The notes beneath the pieces were generated by a model. It did no database searches, was not told the origin of the DNA, and was given only the letters and a program-made list of their open reading frames with translations. From NCBI GenBank assembly GCA_030431575.1, contig JAUIIS010000005.1, forward strand, positions 1-49,349: a stretch of 49,349 bases of DNA. The letters run 5' to 3'. The stretch comes from Acidimicrobiia bacterium. Lineage in GTDB: Bacteria; Actinomycetota; Acidimicrobiia; Acidimicrobiales; UBA8592. Position numbers and translations under genes: made by a program. Below are positions 8,300 to 16,172 of the stretch, one piece after another (position 1 is the first letter of the stretch; the number at the start of each line of letters is the position of its first letter).

Positions 8300-8782
8300 C
8301 TACTTCTGGCCGGTGTCCAATTCTTCGGCCTCACGCTGTAGGTCGTTGCGGAGCTGCTGGATGTCGTCGACGGTCACAACGGCTTCTAGGCGCAGCCTGA
8401 TTGCGGCGAGTTCGCGGCTGAGGAACTCGGTATCAGACAAGATGCGCTCGTTCACGAGGCGGTCGCGTTCTGCTAACGCTCGTTCGCGAGTGTCTTGACG
8501 GTTCTGAGCCAACAAGATGAGCGGCGCCGCATAGGCGGCCTGCGTCGAGAAGACCAGGTTCAACAAGATGAACGGGTAGGGGTCCCATCGAAGGGTGACT
8601 GCAGCAGCGTTGAGAGCGATCCACAAAATCACGACCACGGTCTGGATAGCCAGGTATCGGCCCGTTCCAAGGAATCTCGCTATGGACTCTGACCAACGCC
8701 CAATGGCATCGGCGTCGTACACGGGTATGGGAGTCGTGCCAACGCGACCTGGCCGCGAAACTTGGTCGTCGCGTACTTTCAT
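8300..8782 (-). CDS. DUF1003-family membrane protein
   Basis: The 160-residue protein matches DUF1003 in order. A soluble N-terminus precedes FLGTGRYLAIQTVVVILW (first membrane helix). Then come the highly conserved RWDPYPFILLNLVFSTQAAYAAP (second helix) and ILLAQNRQ, followed by a long charged amphipathic coiled-coil C-terminus. The biochemical role of the family is unknown. The start codon overlaps the stop of the upstream PRC/MgtE_N/CBS gene by four bases (ATGA type), so the two proteins are probably made together and may act as a complex at the membrane. Confidence 0.92.
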   Translation of the reverse strand: MKVRDDQVSRPGRVGTTPIPVYDADAIGRWSESIARFLGTGRYLAIQTVVVILWIALNAAAVTLRWDPYPFILLNLVFSTQAAYAAPLILLAQNRQDTRERALAERDRLVNERILSDTEFLSRELAAIRLRLEAVVTVDDIQQLRNDLQREAEELDTGQK

Positions 8783-9990
8783 CGCCGGTGCTCCACCATA
8801 CGAACGAGCACGTCGTCGACGGTTACGACGCCGAGCAGCCTTTGGGCTGCGTCGACTACCGGGACAGCGAGGAGGTCATATCGGGCAAACAACTCGGCCA
8901 CCTCTCGCTCCGGGGTGGATGGTGACAGCTGCGGTATCTCGGTCTCCAGGCAGTTGCCGATTGGTTGGGTTGGGGGTTCTTTCAGTAACCGAGGCAACGT
9001 GACGGTGCCCAAGTACCTCCCCGTGGGTGTGGCGGTGGGAGGGTCGGTGACAAAGAGCCGCACCATCAAAGCTGGTGGCAGCTGGGCGTCTCGCAACCTC
9101 GCTATCCCAGTTGCCACCGGCGTTGTTCCGCTCACGATGACGGCTTCAGGGGTCATGATGCCGCCTGCGGTGTCTTCGCGGTAGGACAAAAGGGACCGCA
9201 GAAGCACGACTCGATCTTCGGGCATTTCCCCGAGGAGCTCCTCGCGGTCTGCGCGTTTCATCTGCTTTAGGAGGTCGATCTCGTCGTCGGTCTCCATCTC
9301 GTTCAGCAATGCGACGGCGTCGTTGGTGCTGAGTTGCGCAATGATCTCAACCTGCTCAGCTTCGGGGAGTTCTTCCATAACGTCGGCCAGTTGGCTGGTA
9401 TCGAGCGCAGCAGTGAGTTCGGCCCTGCGCTCGTCTGAGAGCCCCTGGAACTCTTCGGCGGCGTCGGCCTTGTGCATCTCTCGCAGGCGTGCAACGTCGC
9501 CGGTGACTGCATCGGCCAGGAACCGAGGTGCTACTTCGCTCCATGGAAGCGTGTGCAAGGGGCGTCGACGGACCCGACCGCCGCCCCCCGTGGCCACTTG
9601 ATGGGCAACCATGTTGCCGTGCCCGCGTTCACTTTCGATGAGGCCCACGTCGGTTACGGGCCCCTTGGAGGTCGGGACGCCGATGATGTCTTCGGTTACC
9701 AGGATTTCGCCCTGGCGTTGTTTGAACTGGCGCAGGTCAACGGTGCCTCCGCGCAGGTGAACGCCGTCGCGATCGACCGCCTCGACGCGGGCTTCGTGCA
9801 CAAAGATGCGGCGGCGGTCGACCTGGACCACAAAGCCACGAAGCGCCGGTGCCATTGCTGGTGTGCCCGAGGCCAACAACACGTCTTGCACGGTGCCTAC
9901 CGTTGAGGCGTCAGCGTCGAAGAGCGGTCTCCGCAGCACACGCGAGGACCACAACATTGCGGCTGGTTCGGTGGTAGCGGTGTCGGCCAT
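8779..9990 (-). CDS. PRC-barrel / MgtE N-domain / CBS-pair regulatory protein
   Basis: The 403 residues carry the cytosolic part of an MgtE-type Mg2+ channel but no channel. Roughly 15-125 is a PRC-barrel-like beta region. Roughly 150-275 is the helical MgtE N-terminal domain with repeated AALDTSQLADVMEELPE / LLNEMETDDEIDLLKQM units. Roughly 280-400 is a CBS pair (TAGGIMTPEAVIVSG; LLAVPVVDAAQRLLGVVTVDDVL). No transmembrane segment follows the CBS pair. In MgtE these domains sense Mg2+, and CBS pairs often bind adenosyl ligands. Coupling to the DUF1003 gene suggests a membrane partner. Annotation as a magnesium transporter would be misleading. Confidence 0.88.
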   Translation of the reverse strand: MADTATTEPAAMLWSSRVLRRPLFDADASTVGTVQDVLLASGTPAMAPALRGFVVQVDRRRIFVHEARVEAVDRDGVHLRGGTVDLRQFKQRQGEILVTEDIIGVPTSKGPVTDVGLIESERGHGNMVAHQVATGGGGRVRRRPLHTLPWSEVAPRFLADAVTGDVARLREMHKADAAEEFQGLSDERRAELTAALDTSQLADVMEELPEAEQVEIIAQLSTNDAVALLNEMETDDEIDLLKQMKRADREELLGEMPEDRVVLLRSLLSYREDTAGGIMTPEAVIVSGTTPVATGIARLRDAQLPPALMVRLFVTDPPTATPTGRYLGTVTLPRLLKEPPTQPIGNCLETEIPQLSPSTPEREVAELFARYDLLAVPVVDAAQRLLGVVTVDDVLVRMVEHRR

Positions 9991-9993
9991 GTT

Positions 9994-12021
9994 CTAGAGC
10001 GTACTTGCCTCGATCTTGGCCGAGAGTACTTCCCACTCGTTCATGAGCGTTGCCGCCTTGTCTTTGGCGACGTCGTGCTGTTCTACCAGCGACTGCACTT
10101 TGTCTTTGTCTGCGTACACGTCGGGGTCGGCCATTTGTTCGGTGAGGTCAGCAACGGTGGCTTCGGCGCGTTCCCAAGCCTTTTCCACTTTGGCGAGTTG
10201 CTTGCGAAGCTCGCGGCCAGCCTGACTGTCTTTGGGGGCCGTGCCGTTGCCCTTGCCATTGATCTTGCCACCGCGCTTGTTGTTGCCATTTTGGCCATTG
10301 CTGGATGATTTCTTGCCGCCGCTACTTGCCGCAGCGCCCTTTGTCTTGGCTCGAGCATCTTTCGCCCCAGCAGCGGTCGAGCCTTGCGACTTGGCCAGCA
10401 CTTGGCTTGGGGTCTTGGTGGCCGAGGGGATCCCGAGCACCGATTCCTCGACGCCGTTGTGCCATTTGACCCGTCCGTCTCGGACCTCGATGACGTGGTC
10501 GGCCACGTTGCGGATGAGGTGACGGTCGTGGGTGACCAACAAGACCGTGCCGGGGTATGCGGTGAGCGCGTCTTCGAGGAGGTCGCACGATGGCAGATCG
10601 AGGTGGTTGGTTGGTTCGTCCAAGATCAGCAGGTTCACGGGGGTGGCCATGACCTTGGCCAACGCCAGTCGGGTCTGTTCGCCGCCCGAGAGCGCACCGA
10701 CGTGACGGTCTGCGGCATCGCCGGAAAAGCCGAACGAGCCCAAGACGGTGCGTAGGTTGCGGGGGTCGCCTTTGGGTAGGGCGCTGCGGAACTCTTCGTT
10801 GACCAGCTTGTCCATGTCCATGACTTCGGCCTGGTGTTGGTCGAACCGGGCAATGTCGACGTTGTTTCCCACGGTGACCTCGCCTGCTAGCGGCGGGATC
10901 TCGTTGAGAAGTGTCTTGATCATGGTGGTCTTGCCGGCCCCGTTGGGTCCCACGATGGCTACCTTTTGGCCTCGTTCAATGGCCAGGTCGAAGGGTTCGA
11001 GGACGAGGTCGTCGTCGTAACCGGCTGCGACACCGTCGGCTTCGATGACGACCCGGTTGGCCCGGCGTGGCTCGGGGAACGAGAACCGGGCGCTGATTTC
11101 TTTGCGGTCGGTGACGTTGATGACCTCGAGCTTTTCTAGCTGCTTGATCCGGCTCTGAACTTGGCGTGCCTTGGTGGCCTTGTAGCGGAAGCGTTCGATG
11201 AAGCGCTCGGTCTGTGCCATCTTGCGCTGCTGGGCTTCGGCGGCAGACTTGCGGCGCTCGATGCGTTCTTCGCGTTCGACCACGAAGTCCATGAAGTTGC
11301 CCACGTATTCGGTGACGTTGCCGTTCTCGATTTCGACAATATGGGTGGCAACCCCGTCGATGAAGTCGCGGTCGTGGCTGACAAAGAGCAGAGCACCGGT
11401 CCAGCTGGCGAGGTGCTGTTCCAGCCAGGCCACGCTGTCCACGTCGAGGTGGTTGGTCGGTTCGTCGAGGATCATGACGTCTGGAGCAGAAAGCAGCAAC
11501 CGGGCCAGGGCCAGGCGCATGCGCCAGCCGCCTGAGAGTTCTTTGACGCTTCTCGTTGCGGCTTCTGGGGCAAAGCCGAGGCCGGCAAGGACCTGATGAG
11601 CTTCGGCTTCGATGGCGTAACCGCCAAGCTGTTCGAATCGGCTCTGCAGCTCGCCATAGCGTTCGATGACCTTGGTGGCTTCTTCGCCGGTGGCCACAGC
11701 CATCTTGGCCTCGAGTTCGGCCAGTTTGTCTTGGAGTTCCGTGATGTGTTCGGCGCCGCGCAGGGCTTCTTCGAGGACGGTACCTCGTTGTTCTGCGGCG
11801 AGGTCTTGGGGCAAGTAGCCAACTCTGGTGGCGTTGGCACGGAGCACTTCGCCGCTGTCGGGCTGTTGCATCCCAACCAGCATTTCGACCAGCGTTGTTT
11901 TGCCAACGCCGTTGCCGCCTACCAACGCAACTCGGCGCCCGGGCCGGATCTGTAGTGACACATCACTAAAGAGCGTGCGCGGTCCATGGGCTTTCGATAC
12001 TCGGCTCACACTCAACGACAT
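9994..12021 (-). CDS. ABC-F family ATPase, Uup-like
   Basis: A soluble duplicated ATPase that acts on ribosomes or nucleic acid rather than in transport. Two complete nucleotide-binding domains are present: GGNGVGKTT / [13 protein letters not shown] / [12 protein letters not shown] and GPNGAGKTT / [13 protein letters not shown] / [12 protein letters not shown], separated by a basic ABC-F linker. The C-terminus has a Lys/Ala/Ser/Gly low-complexity stretch followed by a coiled coil ([19 protein letters not shown]), as in Uup-type proteins. The start is taken at ATG 12021 (MSLSVSRV); the track ORF runs 64 codons further into the divergent GDPD gene. Four bases separate this ATG from a divergent ATG. 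Confidence 0.92.
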   Translation of the reverse strand: MSLSVSRVSKAHGPRTLFSDVSLQIRPGRRVALVGGNGVGKTTLVEMLVGMQQPDSGEVLRANATRVGYLPQDLAAEQRGTVLEEALRGAEHITELQDKLAELEAKMAVATGEEATKVIERYGELQSRFEQLGGYAIEAEAHQVLAGLGFAPEAATRSVKELSGGWRMRLALARLLLSAPDVMILDEPTNHLDVDSVAWLEQHLASWTGALLFVSHDRDFIDGVATHIVEIENGNVTEYVGNFMDFVVEREERIERRKSAAEAQQRKMAQTERFIERFRYKATKARQVQSRIKQLEKLEVINVTDRKEISARFSFPEPRRANRVVIEADGVAAGYDDDLVLEPFDLAIERGQKVAIVGPNGAGKTTMIKTLLNEIPPLAGEVTVGNNVDIARFDQHQAEVMDMDKLVNEEFRSALPKGDPRNLRTVLGSFGFSGDAADRHVGALSGGEQTRLALAKVMATPVNLLILDEPTNHLDLPSCDLLEDALTAYPGTVLLVTHDRHLIRNVADHVIEVRDGRVKWHNGVEESVLGIPSATKTPSQVLAKSQGSTAAGAKDARAKTKGAAASSGGKKSSSNGQNGNNKRGGKINGKGNGTAPKDSQAGRELRKQLAKVEKAWERAEATVADLTEQMADPDVYADKDKVQSLVEQHDVAKDKAATLMNEWEVLSAKIEASTL

Positions 12022-12025
12022 TGCG

Positions 12026-12829
12026 ATGAGGGTAACGTCGTCTGTGGCAATGGCCTTTCGACCGCGCAGGATCCCCCAGCTGGTGGCCCACATGGGAGAC
12101 ACCACAGACGCCGCACCCAACACGTTGCGGTCCTTTGCCAATGCTGTCGACAGTGGCGCCGACATGATCGAAATTGATGTGTCAGTCACCGCCGATGGGG
12201 TAGCGGTTGCCACCCACGGCCCTCATCTACAGCATTGGACAGACGGTGAGGGCAAGGTGCACGAGGTGCACTGGGACGTCATCTCTGAGCTTCGGGCCCG
12301 GCTAGAAGCCCATGGCGCAGTCAGCCCGGACACTGTTCCTTCGCTGGCTGCGGTTCTGGAAACCATCGACGGCCGGTTGCCCGTGAACCTCGATATCAAG
12401 TGGCCATCGGCGCTGGACGCTGCGCAACGGGTCCTAGGACACCAACCAGACCAAAACTGGGGGGTGTACTCGGGCCTAACGCCAGGGATGGTGCGCTTTG
12501 TCCTGCACCGTCATCGAGGGACGCCGGTGCTGGTCAACTTGTCGAAGTTTGATCAGTTCGTGGCTCGGACGCCGTTCTTTCGTACTCGGTGGCTGACTCG
12601 GCTTTCCATGCGCCGGTTGCTGCGGCGCGACGAGGTGGTCGGACTCAACATCAACTATCGGTTGGTGGACAAGAAACTCATCGAACGTGTGCATGCGCTG
12701 GGGGCCCAGGTTTGGGTATTTACCGCGCCTAGCCAGGCGGTGGCGGATTATCTTGCAGGCCTTGGGGCGGACTCCATCACCGTCAACAAAGCATCAACCT
12801 TCGTTCCACCTGCGCAAGCAGACTACTGA
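12026..12829 (+). CDS. Glycerophosphodiester phosphodiesterase-family protein
   Basis: A TIM-barrel GDPD-type phosphodiesterase, about 267 residues. Family blocks are [14 protein letters not shown] (usually HRG..APENT), GADMIEIDV with the metal-binding E/D pair, the catalytic-region His in THGPH, and NLDIKWP with the conserved Lys. Two substitutions stand out: the Arg after the first His is Met, and PENT is PNT, so substrate binding may differ from standard GDPD. No signal peptide is seen, so it is cytoplasmic. An ATG at 12050 (MAFRPRRI) is an equally plausible start. Confidence 0.8.
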   Translation: MRVTSSVAMAFRPRRIPQLVAHMGDTTDAAPNTLRSFANAVDSGADMIEIDVSVTADGVAVATHGPHLQHWTDGEGKVHEVHWDVISELRARLEAHGAVSPDTVPSLAAVLETIDGRLPVNLDIKWPSALDAAQRVLGHQPDQNWGVYSGLTPGMVRFVLHRHRGTPVLVNLSKFDQFVARTPFFRTRWLTRLSMRRLLRRDEVVGLNINYRLVDKKLIERVHALGAQVWVFTAPSQAVADYLAGLGADSITVNKASTFVPPAQADY

Positions 12830-12852
12830 ACAGGCGCGCTGGGTGGGCCGTC

Positions 12853-12895
12853 CCCCAACCTGTCTGCGGGCAGGCTGGTGGGGTAACGTCACCCC
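12853..12895 (+). promoter_or_regulatory. Two mutually exclusive hairpins ahead of the crotonase gene
   Basis: A first stem pairs CCCCA (12853-12857) and CCTG (12859-12862) with CAGG (12871-12874) and TGGGG (12879-12883). A second stem pairs GGGGT (12880-12884) with ACCCC (12891-12895). Both use GGGG at 12880-12883, so they cannot form together. They lie between the GDPD stop and the crotonase Shine-Dalgarno. There is no U-run after either, so a classical intrinsic terminator is not supported. An RNA switch is only a possibility. Confidence 0.3.
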
Positions 12896-12928
12896 CAGAC
12901 TCGAAGCACGTCTAGGAGGCGCAGCAGT

Positions 12929-13714
12929 ATGGGTGAGCTGGTTTGGCTCGAAGAAGATGTAGCACCAGGGGTGGCAACGATCCGTTTGCAGAACGGCAAG
13001 ATGAACCCCATCAGCAATCAAGTGACTGCAGAGCTCACCGAGGTGGCCGAGGGGCTTGGGGCTCGGGACGACATCGGGGCTGTGGTGATTTGGGGCGGCG
13101 AGAAGATCTTCGCTGCTGGCGCCGACATCAACGAGTTCCCCGAGATCGCCAACAAGGCCGAGGCCGTTGCGTTCAGCCTCCGGCTACACCACGCCCTCCT
13201 GGCGGTCGAGAACCTCCCCCAAATCACCATTAGCGCGGTCAACGGGTACGCGCTTGGTGGAGGCTGCGAAGTATCTATGAGCACCGATTTTCGCATCTGC
13301 GGCGAGAAGTCAGTCTTTGGGCAGCCCGAGGTGCTTCTTGGCATCTTGCCTGGTGCTGGTGGCACCCAGCGGCTCCCCAGGCTTGTGGGCATGACCAAGG
13401 CCAAAGAACTCAACTACACCGGCCGCCAGGTCAAAGCCGACGAGGCCTTGGACATTGGTTTGGTATCTGAGGTCGTGGCCGACGACCAGGTCTACCCCCG
13501 CTCGGTAGAGCTGGCATCGGCTTACGCCCAGGGTCCAGCGGCACTGCGCCACATCAAATGGGCCATGCAAACCGGTATTGCAAAGCCAATCGGTGACGCG
13601 GTCAAGGACGAGGCCGAGGCTTTCGGTAACTGCTTCGAGACCGAAGATCGCGTCACCGGCGTGGCCAGCTTCCTCGAACACGGACCCGGTAAGGCCACCT
13701 TCGCCCGCAAATAG
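12929..13714 (+). CDS. Enoyl-CoA hydratase/isomerase family protein (crotonase)
   Basis: A beta-oxidation-type hydratase adding water to 2-enoyl-CoA. At 261 residues it has the usual length. The oxyanion-hole region is AAGADINEF and NGYALGGGCEV. Both catalytic glutamates of true hydratases are present: the Glu in GGGCEV and the Glu in FGQPEVLLGILPGAGGTQRL. A strong Shine-Dalgarno (AGGAGG) lies before the ATG. The metallo-hydrolase gene follows 64 bp downstream on the same strand. Chain-length preference cannot be read from sequence. Confidence 0.92.
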   Translation: MGELVWLEEDVAPGVATIRLQNGKMNPISNQVTAELTEVAEGLGARDDIGAVVIWGGEKIFAAGADINEFPEIANKAEAVAFSLRLHHALLAVENLPQITISAVNGYALGGGCEVSMSTDFRICGEKSVFGQPEVLLGILPGAGGTQRLPRLVGMTKAKELNYTGRQVKADEALDIGLVSEVVADDQVYPRSVELASAYAQGPAALRHIKWAMQTGIAKPIGDAVKDEAEAFGNCFETEDRVTGVASFLEHGPGKATFARK

Positions 13715-13778
13715 CAGCGGCAGGCGACGCTCCCAACGCTGATGGGTGTGCCGCCAGTCACTAAGAAAAGGGGACGCG

Positions 13779-15119
13779 ATGGCGCTTCATCCAAATGCCA
13801 GAGACAACGATCAGATCCAGACGCAAGATCCGCTCGCGCTGTCGTCTCAGATCATCGACACCGGCGAGGCATCCGAGCCCACCAACCGTGTCACCAACAC
13901 GTTGGTCGAGCTCGGCAGCGACGTTGCCATGGTCGAGTCGTTTAGCCACATGATTGTGTTCCGTACCGAGGGCGGGCTGGTCACGTTCGACGCCAGCCAC
14001 CAGAATTCGGCCGGCGCGGTAGTCGAGGCACTGCGCACGTGGACGAACGATCGCATCGATTCGTTGGTCTACACGCACGGGCACGTCGATCACGTTGGCG
14101 GTTCGGGCGCAGTGGTCGCCGACGCCGCGCGCCTGGGCCACCGTCGGCCACGGGTTGTGGGCCACGACAATGTGGCGCCGCGCATGCAGCGCTACCGCGA
14201 TACCAACGGGTACAACGTCATCATCAACGCCCGTCAGTTTGGCGGCGTGAAGCGCGACTTCGGCATGGGGGCAGCCCCGGACTTCTTGGCCGAAGACGTG
14301 GCCTGGCCAGACACCACATACTCGAGTCATCTCAACCTCAACGTGGGCGGCCTCGACTTCGAGCTACACCACGGTAAGGGCGAGACCGACGACCACACGT
14401 GGGCATGGGTGCCCGAGCACAAGGCACTGTGTGTTGGTGACCTTGCGGTTTGGGTGTTCCCCAATGCCGGGAACCCACAAAAGGTGCAGCGGTACCCGCA
14501 CGAGTGGGCACAGGCGCTGCGGACCATGATGGCCTACCCGGCCGAGCTCTTCTTGCCTGCGCATGGCTTGCCAATTGTTGGGCGCGACCGGATCCAGCGG
14601 GTCTTAGGTGATGTCGCTGGTGCACTGGAAGGTCTGGTCACCGACACGCTGGCGCTCATGAACCAAGGGGCAACGCTCGACGAGATCATCCACACCGTAC
14701 GCGTGCCGCAGGCAACGCTGTCGCTGCCTTGGATGATGCCGGTCTATGACGAGCCAGAGTTCGTGGTGCGCAACATCTGGCGCAAGTACGGCGGCTGGTG
14801 GGACGCTGTTCCATCCAACCTCAAGCCCGCACCGCAAGCGGCGTTGGCCGGCGAGCTAGCCAGCTTGTCGGGAGGCGCCGCAGCATTGGCGGCACGGGCG
14901 ACCGAGTTGGCCGATGCTGGTGACCTGCGCTTGGCCTGTCACCTCGTAGATCTGGCCGGGGCAGCCGCGCCACAAGATAAGGCCATCCACGAAGCGCGCG
15001 CAGCGATCTACTTCACGCGGCGGGCTCACGAGACCAGCTTGATGAGCAAGGGCATCTTTGCCGCTGCGGCCCGCGAGTCCGACGCTGTGGCCAAGGCCGA
15101 CGACGCGGCCAACTCGTAG
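13779..15119 (+). CDS. Alkylsulfatase-like metallo-beta-lactamase-fold hydrolase
   Basis: A Zn-dependent MBL-fold hydrolase. The metal site is THGHVDHVGG near residue 95, with further ligand regions at HHGKGETDDHT and PAHG. The C-terminal part YDEPEFVVRNIWRKYGGWWDAVPSNLKP is the characteristic BDS1/SdsA1-type alkylsulfatase dimerisation segment, so cleavage of alkyl sulfates is the best guess. It is shorter than SdsA1 (about 650) and lacks that enzyme's SCP-like tail and signal peptide, implying a cytoplasmic variant. The ATG at 13779 has an AGGGG site; the track start is 11 codons upstream. Confidence 0.85.
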   Translation: MALHPNARDNDQIQTQDPLALSSQIIDTGEASEPTNRVTNTLVELGSDVAMVESFSHMIVFRTEGGLVTFDASHQNSAGAVVEALRTWTNDRIDSLVYTHGHVDHVGGSGAVVADAARLGHRRPRVVGHDNVAPRMQRYRDTNGYNVIINARQFGGVKRDFGMGAAPDFLAEDVAWPDTTYSSHLNLNVGGLDFELHHGKGETDDHTWAWVPEHKALCVGDLAVWVFPNAGNPQKVQRYPHEWAQALRTMMAYPAELFLPAHGLPIVGRDRIQRVLGDVAGALEGLVTDTLALMNQGATLDEIIHTVRVPQATLSLPWMMPVYDEPEFVVRNIWRKYGGWWDAVPSNLKPAPQAALAGELASLSGGAAALAARATELADAGDLRLACHLVDLAGAAAPQDKAIHEARAAIYFTRRAHETSLMSKGIFAAAARESDAVAKADDAANS

Positions 15120-15236
15120 GCGTCGGTAGGCGCCATGCCAGCGACTGCACTCAGGTAGCCCAGACAACCCGCGGCGAACTCAAACGCCTAGGTTCGGGCT
15201 GGCTAGCGTTGGCCGCGGAGCTATTCCACGGCCGTA

Positions 15237-15265
15237 TTGTACGTACTTCACAAGTGCACTAGCGT
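15237..15265 (+). promoter_or_regulatory. Candidate promoter upstream of the 204-aa gene
   Basis: TTGTAC (15237-15242) and TAGCGT (15260-15265) are separated by exactly 17 bases and resemble actinobacterial -35/-10 elements. The rest of the 295-bp gap 15120-15414 holds no supported gene. It contains ACTTcacAAGT inside the promoter spacer and a GTGTG/CACAC inverted repeat near 15330-15345. The implied 5' leader is about 140 nt. Confidence 0.3.
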
Positions 15266-15414
15266 GCGATCGAGGGGGCGTTGCGGGGGCCAGACCCAGG
15301 GCCATCCCTCGAAAAAAGACATCGCTGTGTGAAGCAAAGCACACGATGTGGCGCGTTGCGTTGCACAGCGCAGATTGGGCTGGCAGAAGCCAGCTCAGAG
15401 AGATGGTGGGAACT

Positions 15415-16029
15415 ATGTATATGACTATCCGGCAAATGCGGGCCGAACCGACGCGCATGAACGACGCAGTTGTTTTTGCGACGTTTGTCGCAGGGCGGCT
15501 CAATGAGAACCATGGTGCGGCAATGGGGGTGTCGGTCAACATTGGTGGCGACCCAACGGCGGTGTCGCTGTCGGGACGTTGGGAAACGTTGGGTGACTAC
15601 GAGAAAATGCGGCACTCAATGATGGCCGACGAGCAACTGCAGTCGGCAATCAGGATGGGAACGTCGCTTTTTGTTGATGCCCAAGATGTCATTGGTCAGG
15701 TGCTCAGACCCGCGGGCGACCCAGGTGGCATAGCGACGGTCAGTCGGGCTCGAATGCAGATGGAGAACGTGGCCGAGGCCATCCCCTTCGCACTCGAGGT
15801 GGCCGACGTAGTGCACGGGATAACCGGAAACGATGTCGGCGTGGTTACCGCGGTAACAGGCGACCGGTCCGAGCTTATGTGGCTTGGCTTCAACGACAGC
15901 CTGGCCGCGGTTGGCGAACAGAACGAAGCGTTGGAGGCCAACCCCGACTACGTCGGGCTATTCAAGCGGTCTGCGGCCACCTTTGTGCCGGGATCGCTGA
16001 CCCAAAGCTTCTGGCAGATAGTCGGCTAA
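15415..16029 (+). CDS. Conserved-looking protein of unknown function (possible dimeric alpha/beta-barrel)
   Basis: A 204-residue soluble protein with no recognised catalytic motif. The first half (MTIRQMRAEPTRMNDAVVFAT ... WETLGDYEKMRHSM) has the beta-alpha-beta outline and 'sum of small contacts' look of ABM/dimeric alpha-beta barrel domains. The second half (MENVAEAIPFALEVADVVHGI ... FVPGSLTQSFWQIVG) could be a second copy. The ATG at 15415 preceded by GGTGGGA is preferred over the track start at 15346. It is a stand-alone gene, convergent with lhr. No function is claimed. Confidence 0.7.
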   Translation: MYMTIRQMRAEPTRMNDAVVFATFVAGRLNENHGAAMGVSVNIGGDPTAVSLSGRWETLGDYEKMRHSMMADEQLQSAIRMGTSLFVDAQDVIGQVLRPAGDPGGIATVSRARMQMENVAEAIPFALEVADVVHGITGNDVGVVTAVTGDRSELMWLGFNDSLAAVGEQNEALEANPDYVGLFKRSAATFVPGSLTQSFWQIVG

Positions 16030-16085
16030 CACGGCCTGTCAGACATCGTCATTGCCCGTGGCGGTGCCTTGACACCGTGCCCGAG

Positions 16086-16172
16086 CCGTTCACCTATCCG
16101 CTAAGGCGGTTGCGCGCTGCTGGGAGTCTCCCAGTGCGGGACCTGTGCGGGGCTACAGCGGTAGGTGAACGG
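16086..16172. terminator. Long imperfect inverted repeat at the lhr 3' end
   Basis: The 17-nt CCGTTCACCTATCCGCT (16086-16102) is the reverse complement, with one extra base, of 16157-16172, which is the last coding part of lhr just before its TAG at 16153-16155. Between the arms lies a second hairpin, CTGGGAG-T-CTCCCAG (16120-16134). Transcripts from either side would fold into a long stem. No poly-U tract follows, so a Rho-independent terminator of the simple type is uncertain. Confidence 0.5.
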
